From assembly GCA_031263485.1 (NCBI GenBank), contig JAISFS010000089.1, positions 30,935 to 94,934 of the forward strand: a stretch of 64,000 bases of DNA, written 5' to 3'. The notes under the pieces are model-generated. The model made no database searches, had not been told where the DNA came from, and saw only the letters and a program-made list of their open reading frames with translations. Every line of letters starts with the position of its first letter. Within the stretch, counting starts at the first letter, position 1. The position numbers and the translations under genes were made by a program. Origin of the DNA: Deltaproteobacteria bacterium. GTDB lineage: Bacteria > Desulfobacterota > Desulfarculia > Adiutricales > Adiutricaceae. Positions 55,560-64,000 of the stretch are shown piece by piece.

Positions 55560-57475
55560 TTGCAGCCTCCGTGGCGCCGGCCCCGGCTCGGGCGTCCGGC
55601 GAGACATAACCAGTCCAAGAGGAAAATACCACAAACCACCGAGAAAAAAAATACCCACGATCGCCGACAGCTTCTTTGTTTATGCCATAAAGGAGGCAAC
55701 CCGGCGAAATACAAGGGTTACGGACAAGAAAAAAAATATCGCCGTCCACATTAATCGCCGCCTAGGAGTCCCCCCGTCCGGGCCGCCCGCTCACGTCCGC
55801 GACACACGCCAGCCCCTGAAAGGTAAAGGAACATGAAAGGTGTAGTCGGGAAATGCCGTGGCGAAACGGATTTCCGGCCTGGTACCCATTTCCCGCACGA
55901 AACGGGCGGCTCCGGGCAATGCGGCATAAAATCATTTTTTTAACTGGCAAAATACCGGTTATGCTCGCGAATCGCGTAACCGGATTCAAGATGCACGGCA
56001 AAACGACCAAAATGCGGGCAAAACTGCGAAATAAAACTCAATGCGGAAAACAGGCGCAAGGCTTGATGACAGATGCGGTACCGGATCAGTTGCATACCGG
56101 AACGTGGTGCGTGCAAAGGAATATCTAGTCAGCCGTACGCGTCACTGCGCGAAAGGCGAGATTCGGAAGAGGAGCGGCATACGGGGGCGAAATGCCATAA
56201 TGATACCAGATTTAAACATACCATCGACGGATCGCGGCCCATGCCCCGCGGACCGCTAGAGTCCCGGGCGAGAACCCGAAGCCGGGCGACGGGCCTGCCC
56301 CGATGCCCGGTGCCCGGTGGCCGGTGGCCGGTGGCCGACCGAAGACCCGGCCGGTCACGGACAAGGCACGGGGGTCGCCACGTCGGGCGACCGCGAACGC
56401 AACGGATTCGGGACCTTGAATCGGGCTCTCGGGAAGGCATACCGCCTCCCTTCGCCGAAGTTGGACATTCTCTGAGCCTGAGGGCGGCGGTCCCGAGAGC
56501 ACAGAGGCGGGCCCGAGAGCGCAGAGGCGGGCCCGAGAGCACATATGACGGAACCGCAATAAGTCGGAACGGCGACCCGGAGCAGGCAACGCCTCCTGGA
56601 CATTGGCCACTGGGACGCTGAATGGTAGGCCAAACATACCAGTCATAGGGCCATGACTGCCAAGCCGCCCTGTTTGGATCGCCCTCGCCTCATCTGGCTC
56701 TTCGTCATGAATCCCTCGCCAACATATTACAGTGGCGCCATATATGAGGACGGTCCAGAAAGCGGTCCCGAGTCCTCTCGGCTCTTGCCCTCGGGCTTCG
56801 ACCCTACGGGGCCGGCGAGCGGCCTCGGAGGGCGCGGCTACGGGATCGGAGCTGGCCCGCGCAACGGAGCCGAGTCCAGGCCGGAATCCCGAAGATCCGG
56901 GGCGAAGCCTAAGGGGCGCTACGGACCGGCGAATGCTCCATAGAGACGATCAACGGCGAGCCAGGGGGGAGGAGTTCGAACATGGCACGGGTGGCGGGGA
57001 GGAGAGGAGATATCGACCGGCGGGAACGGGCACCGGGCCGGGCATCGACCGAGATCTGGCCGACGGGAGGCGAGCCTTGAATTCGGGGAACCGGGAAAGC
57101 GCAGGGCGCGAGGCCAACGTGGGAGGATATGAAGGCCGACAAGGGAGCCGAGGCGACAGGGGCGATGAGGCAGGCAAAGCCGCATGGGCCAATCCCGGGG
57201 CGGGAGTCCGTCATGCCCGGCAGGCGTCTCTCGGGCCTGGAGGAGGGATACCTAAGTCCTGGCGGTATAGCGGAGGAGGGCTCAGGGCAGGACAAGGCCA
57301 AAAACACCTCTTCCCCGCCCGGCCGGGCGCCCGGGAGGTTTCAGGCCCGTGAAAGACCGGCCCTTGCGAGCTGGGCCGATGTCCGGACAGGCGCCGGGGC
57401 ATCGTACATCCGTCGGCATAAACGGGCCTGGAGCCGACAGGCGAACGTGCACGGAAAGTCAAGGGAAGAGAGACG
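55560..57475. other. 1.9-kb gene-free interval
   Basis: No credible gene. An A-rich patch at 55670-55750 lies upstream of the Crp/Fnr gene. GGTGGCCGGTGGCCGGTGGCC (7-nt tandem) lies near 56314-56334 and a 20-nt repeat at 56492-56542. Confidence 0.45.
56492..56542. repeat. 20-nt tandem repeat
   Basis: Two and a half units of CCCGAGAGC(A/G)CAGAGGCGGG. Confidence 0.8.
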
Positions 57476-57817
57476 CTACTTCGTCGTGAGCGTCTTTACC
57501 AGGGTTTTCACCAGCGTCTTCACGATCCTCTGATCGGACAGCTTCTTGAGACCGGTCAGCTCCTCGACGATGGGACTGATCCAGGCCGGAGTCCTCTGCG
57601 ACTCCTTGGCGGGGATTTCCACGCCCAGGAGCCAGTCCACTGAACAGTTCAGCACCTTGCCCATGCGGATGATCGTATCCAGGGAAGGCTCGCGGTAACC
57701 GGACTCGTAAGACGAGATGGTGGTCGGCCCTCGCCCGATTTTCCTCGCCAGGCTGCGCTGGGTAATGCCAAGTTCCTGCCGGCGGCGATACAGCCGGGTC
57801 TTTAGACTGTTGGCCAT
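57476..57817 (-). CDS. XRE-family helix-turn-helix regulator
   Basis: 113 residues, with a good GAAAGGAG ribosome site before the ATG at 57817. Residues about 6-62 form a Cro/C1-type domain: RRRQELGITQRSLARKIGRG then TTISSYESGYREPSLDTIIR and LNCSVDWLLG. The short C-terminal part ends in a KTLV repeat (three near-identical 12-nt units at about 57490-57526). No cognate toxin or phage operon adjoins it. It may be an orphan antitoxin-like or prophage-derived repressor, and it lies upstream of decayed prophage DNA. Confidence 0.85.
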   Translation of the reverse strand: MANSLKTRLYRRRQELGITQRSLARKIGRGPTTISSYESGYREPSLDTIIRMGKVLNCSVDWLLGVEIPAKESQRTPAWISPIVEELTGLKKLSDQRIVKTLVKTLVKTLTTK

Positions 57818-59996
57818 GTTGCTCCTTTCACGTCAGGCCTAAAACTGAATCTTTGGATCAAATCTATCACATTCCCTGGGTTAAGACAATAGAACCCGGT
57901 TCCGATTCCGGCCAGCGCTTCAAATTTGTTTGCCGGGAAAACCCGTCAGGCACCCGCGCATAAGGGAAAACGTTAGGGAGACCCCGCAGATAACCCCCAC
58001 GGCTGTCCCGCGCCAGTAACGTCGCAGAGCCTAGGCGGTCGTCCGAGCGGGCCGCAGGACACCCAGATGGCTACACCTCAAGGCGGATGCCGGACAATAC
58101 CGACCTGGCGCATAGCACCAAAAAACGCTCCAACCCGCATCAGGATCCGATGCAAGCCCACGCCCGATCGCGTTTCGAACGTGCCCTCTCGCTCTTCGAC
58201 CGAGCAACAGCCCGCCAGCCCTTCGGTCGGGCAACCCAGCCGGGCGCCCGCCGAGTGTCCGGCCAAGCGTAAGACAAACCCGTGAAATATGATAAACCCG
58301 ACAAAAATGAAGAAAAGGAACACCCGAAACGAGACGGCGATATGACAGAGCGGGTGCCGGTAATGAGGGGGCCGGGGAGAAGGGGAGACTACGGAGGTTG
58401 GGATGGGAAGCTGTGGGGAGACGCAAATGGAGGCTGAGCGGAAGAAAGAGGTCATGGGGAAAACGCACGACAGTGCAGGGGAAAACAGAAGAAACAACAG
58501 GAAAGCGGAAGTAGTTGGTTGGAAGTCACGGCTTGTAGATAATGGAAACCCGGCGCGGACGGACAAACGCCCGGAGGTGTCTGGCACCGTCTCCGGCATC
58601 GCTCATGACGCCGCGACCACCGCCGTCTCACCGGCCCCTTCCAGTGAGACGGCTCCCGAGACGAAGTGTAGCTTGTCATCGACTTTGATTGGTGATTTCA
58701 CCGCCTTTTATTCCCCAGGAAACAGGAATGGCTTGCCCATCGGCTTTGCCCAAAAGCCTGACGAGCCGATGCCGGTTTCCCGAGAGAAGCTTCTCGTCTG
58801 CCGGGTCGGGACAAACATGATATATTGTCAACAATCTATATAGTTTAACAGACAAAAATTGCTTTTACGGGGAAATAGGACTGCAATTTCAAGGCACGAT
58901 TAAATATATGACTGATAATTACTGATATTATTAGAAATAAAACTTTGCCCTCATTTCAAGCTTCACATCCGGTGCCGCTTCCGGTTACCGAGCTCCGCCC
59001 CAAGCCTCCAAAACCTGACTTCATCTTGGGTCCTGACGTATGGCCGTGACATGGTGACGTCCCATGATTACGGCTCAAAAAGCGATATCATGCCGATGAG
59101 TGACGCATTCACCAATAGTCCAGACCGCGACGAAAGGCCTATCGCCAGGTCCCCCGGCACAGACGTCGGTTTGAACGCATCGAGAGTTAGAGACGCTCTC
59201 CTGGGCAGACTGCCACGCCCTTGATACACCAGGACCGACTGCCACGCATCGACACCCGGGCCGACGGCTCAGAGCCACAGGTCCACGGACAGACGGCTTC
59301 GCTCAAAAATTTCCGGACGACGACCGGTTTTCCTCATGTCGTCCAGGCATACAGCTTCATGTTGATTATCGACACCCAGCCGTATGAAATCTTTGAAGCC
59401 ATTGCAATATGAAGAATGGTCTAGTCCGTGATGCCCAAGAAACATTTCATAATAAACTTTCCAATTGCGAACCGAATCCCAGCGGAATCAGGTCGACCAC
59501 CGGTACAAAGTCTCGACTGAAATTCCACCGGAAGCCTTGACGGGAAAACGTCTGAACTATGAGGCATGTCCATGTCGACATTGTCCTCTCCTGCTCAAAA
59601 TGCCTGACGCTCCGGGATTTCAAACTATAACCACCATGAACATCTGGGCAGTTGTACCCTTCAATCCCCTCACCCGCATACGGTCAGTATCGCACATACG
59701 TTTTAAAAATCCGAACCTGACCTCGATCCCTCATCGATTTCTGGACTTCTTCCCGGAGGCGACATCCGAACCATACTTCTTCCTTTTGGCGGGAACCAGA
59801 GACTTGTCCGTGTACCCCTGGCTATCGGACCGCCTCAGAACGCAACGGGAACCCCATTTTCATTGCAGTAACGGCCGGAGAGGACGAACGTGGAGGTATA
59901 GACGAAGCCGTCCCTGGTCTTCCGGCGGACGGTTTCAACCGCCTTCTCTTGTGGGCAACGCGTAGCCGAACCACAGTTATGGGTATCGAACTACGT
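57818..59996. other. 2.2-kb gene-free interval
   Basis: No recognisable gene. AT-rich at 58845-58950. A frame at 58403-58843 is open but shows no family feature and I do not call it. It holds copy 2 of the short dispersed element at 59350-59458. Confidence 0.45.
59350..59458 (+). repeat. Short dispersed element, copy 2
   Basis: Partner of 7037-7145. In frame it ends SFMLIIDTQPYEIFEAIAI then TGA, against TFMLIFNTPAHETLEAVTI then TGA in copy 1, and the flank GTCC.TGATGCCCAAGAA is kept. Confidence 0.5.
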
Positions 59997-60956
59997 CTAG
60001 CTGGCCGGATGCGCATCGTATCGTACGAGTAATTCGCCGTGCCGCCGATGAGGCCCGGCGCCCTTCGCGCCGTCCAACAGAGCGATGATGAACTTCTGGA
60101 ATTCCTTGGCGGCGCCGTTGACGCTCCGCGACAGCTCCCGCACTGCCTCCTTGAGGTCATCCTGGCTACCGAAGGTGCCCAGTACGATCTACCCTAGGGT
60201 GCCGCCCAACTCGTAGTCGGTATCATTGAGGGCCACCGTCAGCGACTCCGCCAGCGACCTGCGCTCGAACTCCAGCGCCTTTTCACCTGTCCTTTGAGCT
60301 CCGCGTTCTCCCTGGCGAACGCCGAGTTCTTGTCCTTCAGGGACAAGATTTCCGCCTTGAACTCCGTCTTCTCGTCGTTCAAGGCCAGAGTTGCCAGGTC
60401 CCTGTCCCGGCCCGACGACATAACGTCAACCATCGCCTCCTTCATGTTGAATACGTTCGCCTCCGTGTCACGGTCGGCACCGAGTGCGCAGAAGCTCACC
60501 TCGCGGATCAGGCTGTCCTTGAAGACCGCCGCCGGGCCTTCGATCGACCGCCCGTTGACCGGCTCTTCCCCTTGGCATCTAGCCATATGACCGTCTCCGG
60601 CAAGATGCGCACCGACATCTGCCAAGGGAAACCCTGATCCGCCAGATTTGCCACCTTGGCCCCCGCGCCCGCGTTAGCCACTTACCCCTCCACCTTGAGG
60701 GAGGTGCCGATCATGACGACGGAAGTGAACCCGACTATCTGCCCCGAATCGTGGTCCAGAGCACGGGCATCTTGTCCGGAGCCCTGGTGGTCTTTAGGTC
60801 GAATATCACGCGATCCCACATGCAGTGGTCCATGATTATCCCCCCGCCGTAAGCGGTGCCCCTGAACCTGCGTATACCGTCGGCGTCCGCCGCCGCGATC
60901 TCGGCCCCCGCGATGAGGGTGAACACTTGATCTTCGGCCTGTTTGATGCTATCCAT
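59997..60956 (-). pseudogene. Decayed prophage head-maturation protease/scaffold gene
   Basis: Pieces in different frames line up as one Mu-like/caudoviral prohead protease. From the ATG at 60956 come RRFRGTAYGGGIIMDHCMWD and RVIFDLKTTRAPDKMPVL. After a shift follow DHDSGQIVGFTSVVMIGTSL, a stop, then NLADQGFPWQMSVRI. After another shift follow NGRSIEGPAAVFKDSLIREV with SFCALGADRDTEANVFN, a helical scaffold part (LNDEKTEFKAEILSLKDKNS), ALEFERRSLAESLTVALND and EAVRELSRSVNGAAKEFQKF. Phages use this protein to mature capsids. At least three frameshifts or stops make it dead. Confidence 0.7.
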
Positions 60957-60987
60957 ATGTCAGTAACCTCTCGAAAGGAGGCCTCCC

Positions 60988-61254
60988 ATGAGCGATGCGA
61001 CTAAGTACCTGGACGAGAACGGAAACGACCTCCGGTACGGGCACTATTTCCACAAGGCCTGGATCCCAGATCCGCCCGCGATAGTCAGCCTCAAGAAGTC
61101 CGGCGAATGGGACAAGTTGACGGATCTTCAAAGGCGCTGGGCCTTGCGCGACAGTTATGAATTCGATGAGGAGTTACTGGAACTCGTTCGCGAGGACCGT
61201 CGCAGGATCAAGCGTATCCTCAAAGAAAGGAAGGAGAGAAAAGGGAAAATCTGA
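60988..61254 (+). CDS. Small hypothetical protein
   Basis: 88 residues with a strong GAAAGGAGG ribosome site before ATG 60988. Charged, with KYLDENGNDLRYGHYFHKAW near the N-terminus and a basic helix at the end (RRRIKRILKERKERKGK). No family recognised. It starts 31 nt from, and divergent to, the decayed prophage protease, so it may be phage-derived. Confidence 0.5.
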   Translation: MSDATKYLDENGNDLRYGHYFHKAWIPDPPAIVSLKKSGEWDKLTDLQRRWALRDSYEFDEELLELVREDRRRIKRILKERKERKGKI

Positions 61255-61309
61255 TATCCGCCTCCGTCACACCGTCCAGAAATTCTACCTGCACCCTCCA
61301 GCAGTTTTT

Positions 61310-61597
61310 TTACTTTTCACCGTAACTGTCCTTTTTTTCCCGCCAAACATTCTTAACCTTGAAAACCGATCCGTACGCGAAAAGATGTTCGAATTCCTGC
61401 GAATGAACACTGACGGTTCTTATGGGGATCCCTTTCGCGGATACGACCTCGATTAGAATCCCGTCTTTTTCCCCTCTAAAAGTCTCGGCGGTTCCTAGCT
61501 TTTCCCAGAACGATGACGCCAAATCAAGCTCAAACGTCTTTCCTTCCGGATTGCCGTAACGTTTCGTTTTGACCTTCAAAAAAGTGATGAGATTCAT
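61310..61597 (-). CDS. Small hypothetical protein
   Basis: 95 residues. Alternating hydrophobic pattern suggests a beta-rich small domain (KTFELDLASSFWEKLGTAE, GILIEVVSAKGIPIRTVS), ending with a basic tail. No clear ribosome site. AT-richer than the housekeeping genes. Not recognised; it could belong to the accessory/phage material around it. Confidence 0.4.
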   Translation of the reverse strand: MNLITFLKVKTKRYGNPEGKTFELDLASSFWEKLGTAETFRGEKDGILIEVVSAKGIPIRTVSVHSQEFEHLFAYGSVFKVKNVWREKKDSYGEK

Positions 61598-61682
61598 CTT
61601 TGTCCGGTCAGGAGTTAGGTTGCACTTTTCCCATATATGATGTTAAATCGGCACTCAATGTCCAGTAGCCATAGGAGAAAAT

Positions 61683-62513
61683 ATGGATTTGACAGGACAG
61701 TTGAACGAGATAGACCGGAACAGGGACCTGTTGCGCGAAAAGTGTAGGCTGACGCCTCAGCAGATCACGAATTTCGACAACCATTTCCGCATCACCAACA
61801 CCTTCACGTCGAACGCAATTGAAGGAAACCGGCTCACGGTCATGGAGACGAAACTGGTACTGGAGGACGGGATTTCTGTCGGAGGGAAGAGATTGAACGA
61901 TCTTCTGGAGACCGTCTCGCACGGGAAGGCGTTCGACCTGATGTTGGAGATCGCCAGGGAAAACACGCTGGATACGATTTCAAAAAATTTGTTGCGCATC
62001 GTTTCGGATCTTCACTCTTGTTTTTACGGGATGATAGATAACAAACGCGCCGGCATCTACCGCGATGTGGTCGTGTTCATCGGCGGCGCTAGCGTCGTCC
62101 CGCCTGCGCCGGAAAAGCTGGACACGGCTATGGAGGATTTCGGCGCGACGTTCGGCAAACTCAAGGAAACATATCATCCGGTCCTCCTGGCGGCCTATGC
62201 CCACCTGAGATTCGTTCAGATCCACCCTTTCATCGACGGCAATGGCAGGACGTCGAGGCTTCTCATGAACCTTATCCTGGTTAACCAAGGTTATCAGATC
62301 ATCGATTTCGGAGAGCAAGTCCGAGATCGGTATTTTTTCACGCTTGAGACGGCTTCCAATCAAAACTATAGGGACAACGCGTTCTACGATCTCGTAGCCG
62401 ATCTTGAGCTGACGGCACAGAAGGACTACATGCGGATAAACAACATTGACTATCCCGGACCTGTACCCCAAACACCGCCTTCCGGGCCGCGCAACGGACC
62501 TAGGATGGGATGA
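61683..62513 (+). CDS. Fic/DOC family protein (class II, self-inhibited AMPylase type)
   Basis: 276 residues with an AGGAGAAAAT ribosome site. The Fic active-site motif is complete: HPFIDGNGRTSR at 181-192. The catalytic His transfers a nucleotide moiety (usually AMP) to protein hydroxyls. An inhibitory helix with SNAIEGN (43-49) lies N-terminal, which defines class II Fic proteins that restrain themselves through its Glu. A flap region (RAGIYRDVVVFIGGASVVPP at about 122-141) is present. Some relatives carry a C-terminal winged helix; here only a short tail follows. No partner antitoxin is needed. Targets unknown. Lies in accessory DNA beside phage remnants. Confidence 0.92.
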   Translation: MDLTGQLNEIDRNRDLLREKCRLTPQQITNFDNHFRITNTFTSNAIEGNRLTVMETKLVLEDGISVGGKRLNDLLETVSHGKAFDLMLEIARENTLDTISKNLLRIVSDLHSCFYGMIDNKRAGIYRDVVVFIGGASVVPPAPEKLDTAMEDFGATFGKLKETYHPVLLAAYAHLRFVQIHPFIDGNGRTSRLLMNLILVNQGYQIIDFGEQVRDRYFFTLETASNQNYRDNAFYDLVADLELTAQKDYMRINNIDYPGPVPQTPPSGPRNGPRMG

Positions 62514-62950
62514 TCGCGGGCTATTCTTTCATGTGTGGGGAGTGAGTCTTGAATCAAGCTGACGAGTCTTTTTAATTCCTGGGCAGAGTCTTTCTAATTC
62601 TTGGACATAATTGAAGCGAGTTCACCTCCCGGACTCATTGCAATATCCACCGACAGCCGTTCTTGGGGTGTAACAAGACGCCTGTCTCGCACGGTGTTCG
62701 CGGTGCCATCCTTTTCATATCCAGCACTTATCCCGACTTCGGGACAAATGCTGATTCCACCGCAACCCCATCTCATGTCCTGACAGTCATTTGATAGCAG
62801 AGTGTCTGGGTAAATGGTGCGCAGATGGGCGGTAGCTTAAGGCCCTGGCGAAAGGGTGCCCATGCGATGGCCGCATGGCCTTACGCTTCTCTGTCGAGGG
62901 GGAGGCTTTTTGCGGTGGAATAAAAGAAGGCGCAGGACGCGAAAAGGAAA

Positions 62951-62990
62951 AACCCGCGAATCCCTAAAAATTGCCTGGGTTCGCGGGGTT
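62951..62990. other. Stem-loop
   Basis: AACCCGCGAA pairs with TTCGCGGGGTT around a 19-nt loop. It could be a terminator-like structure but lacks a T-run on either side. Confidence 0.45.
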
Positions 62991-63249
62991 CGCTTGCCGT
63001 CCCGAAAGACACTTGAAATGGCGTTTGGCGCACCAGTACTTGCTTCCGTTAGGATGGATGGACTTCCATGTAGAGGCCCTACCTCATCCCGTCGAAGAGA
63101 TGAATCGGCTTCAACCCCGCTTTCTGGCTACGGATCCGGGCTTCTGACAACATAAACTGCCTCTCAAGGGATTTATGGCGCATATTATGATGCTTTCGGA
63201 TGCCGATGTCCACATATTTCACCCTCCCAGACATACTCCACATAAAACG

Positions 63250-63283
63250 AAACCCGCCTGAAACCTAATTCCCAGGCGGGTTT
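63250..63283 (-). terminator. Rho-independent-terminator-like hairpin
   Basis: AAACCCGCCTG and CAGGCGGGTTT form a perfect 11-bp stem with a 12-nt loop. It lies about 110 nt past the stop of the leftward methyltransferase gene and can act in either direction. Confidence 0.65.
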
Positions 63284-63391
63284 ACCATACGGAGACGAAC
63301 CATGCCTAAGCAATGAAACAAGGCATTGGCGCGCCAGGAAGGAGTCAGACATATTTGACAATATCTTGATAATCAAGCACTTTGAATAGTA

Positions 63392-64000
63392 TCATATCGT
63401 AGCGTTGCCGTCAAGGTTGCTGTCCGCAATTTTTCCTAACATTCTTTCCTGGGGCTCAAATGAGCATATCAACCCCTCCGCCGCCCTGAAGCTCTCCGAC
63501 TCCAGCTCGATGCCCGTCGCCGAGTGTCCCGCCTCGACCGCCCCCTTGACCAGCGAACCTCCCCCCATGAACGGATCAAGCACGTCCGACCCCGGAGCAA
63601 GGACCCGCAGGAGCGCCGAGGCCAGTTCCGGCGGCTTCGCCGTCACGTGGTTCTTGGCCGAGGGCCGCACGGGGAAGGTCAGGACCCCCGGCAGGGCCGA
63701 AGAGGTGGGCGGAGACCAGGGTCCTTTAGTGGCGAAGACGACATACTCCGCCTGGTGACGGAAATACCCCAGGTTGGGACGCGCCTGGGGCGTCTTGTCC
63801 CACACGACGGTAGACCGCCAGATCCATCCGGCGGCCTGGACGGCGTCCGTGAACAGGGGCAGCTGGCGCCAGTCGGCAAAGAGGAGGAGACTCCCGTTCG
63901 TTCGGGCGATCCGCCAGGCCTGGGAAAGCCACATCGACATCCACGCCAGCTGGCCGCGCTGGTCGCGCGAGTCGCCGGGCTTGGGCGGGTTGCGGCGGGG
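63392..64000 (-). CDS. Site-specific DNA methyltransferase (N-terminus beyond window)
   Basis: The frame is open to the right edge, so only the C-terminal 202 residues are visible. They read RGQLAWMSMWLSQAWRIART, NGSLLLFADWRQLPLFTDAV, STVVWDKTPQARPNLGYFRHQ and AEYVVFATKGPW, then the AdoMet-binding motif I in LDPFMGGGSLVKGAVEAGHS. This is the late-motif-I order of beta-class amino methyltransferases, like phage-borne adenine methylases. The DPPY motif must lie to the right of the window. Context of prophage remains suggests phage or island origin. No restriction gene is visible. Confidence 0.85.
   Translation of the reverse strand, partial: PRRNPPKPGDSRDQRGQLAWMSMWLSQAWRIARTNGSLLLFADWRQLPLFTDAVQAAGWIWRSTVVWDKTPQARPNLGYFRHQAEYVVFATKGPWSPPTSSALPGVLTFPVRPSAKNHVTAKPPELASALLRVLAPGSDVLDPFMGGGSLVKGAVEAGHSATGIELESESFRAAEGLICSFEPQERMLGKIADSNLDGNATI

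Larger units (their letters stand above)
62514..63391. other. Gene-free interval with two hairpins
   Basis: No credible gene. AGTCTTTTTAATTCCTGGGC and AGTCTTTCTAATTCTTGGAC at 62566-62606 form a direct repeat. Hairpins are at 62951-62990 and 63250-63283. Confidence 0.45.

Noticed and set aside
58403..58843. 146-codon frame
   Set aside because: Low-complexity polar sequence without a family or ribosome site. Too weak to call.

Overview
The window is GC-rich bacterial DNA. Its gene content suggests a Deltaproteobacteria/Desulfobacterota-like anaerobe: a PilY1-type type IV pilus protein, NrfHA cytochrome c nitrite reductase, System II cytochrome c maturation (ResB/CcsA), a DUF169 protein and an EmrAB-type pump. 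This placement is an inference from gene content; there is no rRNA or other marker gene here. Coding density is very low: only about half of the 64 kb is convincingly coding. Gene-free stretches are long and full of minisatellites and larger repeats. Several broken phage and IS genes indicate ongoing decay.

Layout. 1-5065 (-): 5' part of a giant PilY1-like protein. 5.1-13.9 kb: ribF and two tandem paralogous exported beta-propeller proteins (all -), lying between two direct copies of a tRNA-Leu 3' end. The right copy belongs to an intact tRNA-Leu(CAG) with a near-consensus promoter. 13.9-22 kb: a mobile/defence zone with a methyltransferase-nuclease fusion, a P4-type integrase whose catalytic Tyr is Phe, a broken ADP-ribosylglycohydrolase, a Panacea-domain antitoxin overlapping a small membrane protein (candidate toxin-antitoxin pair), overlapping spanin genes, a holin remnant and an IS4-like transposase remnant.

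23-30.3 kb (+): a spaced cluster of an SPFH protein with five zinc ribbons, two membrane proteins, a zinc-ribbon membrane protein, and a degenerate paralogue of AAA/PD-(D/E)XK proteins that has lost key residues of both active sites. 30.3-38.2 kb: about 7.9 kb without genes, built from at least five diverged direct copies (A-E) of a long non-coding repeat. Copies C, D and E each keep a TTGACT-N17-TATSAT promoter-like core, and all five keep a CATCCGGATG palindrome. 38.2-42.4 kb: TetR regulator and emrA-emrB. 43-44.8 kb: an AT-rich AAA/PD-(D/E)XK protein with intact motifs. 46-52.9 kb: DUF169 protein, then ccsA, resB, nrfA and nrfH on the minus strand. nrfHA has an FNR-like site placed as in a class II activated promoter. 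A cysteine-free Crp/Fnr regulator with a matching recognition helix lies 2-3 kb away. 57.5-64 kb: XRE regulator, decayed prophage head protease, small orphan genes, Fic protein, and a partial DNA methyltransferase at the right edge.

ResB/CcsA would mature the nine haem attachments of NrfHA, and the Fnr-like protein may switch on nrfHA without oxygen or with nitrite/NO. The SPFH/zinc-ribbon membrane genes look like one functional set of unknown role. The repeat family A-E is the least explained feature of the window.
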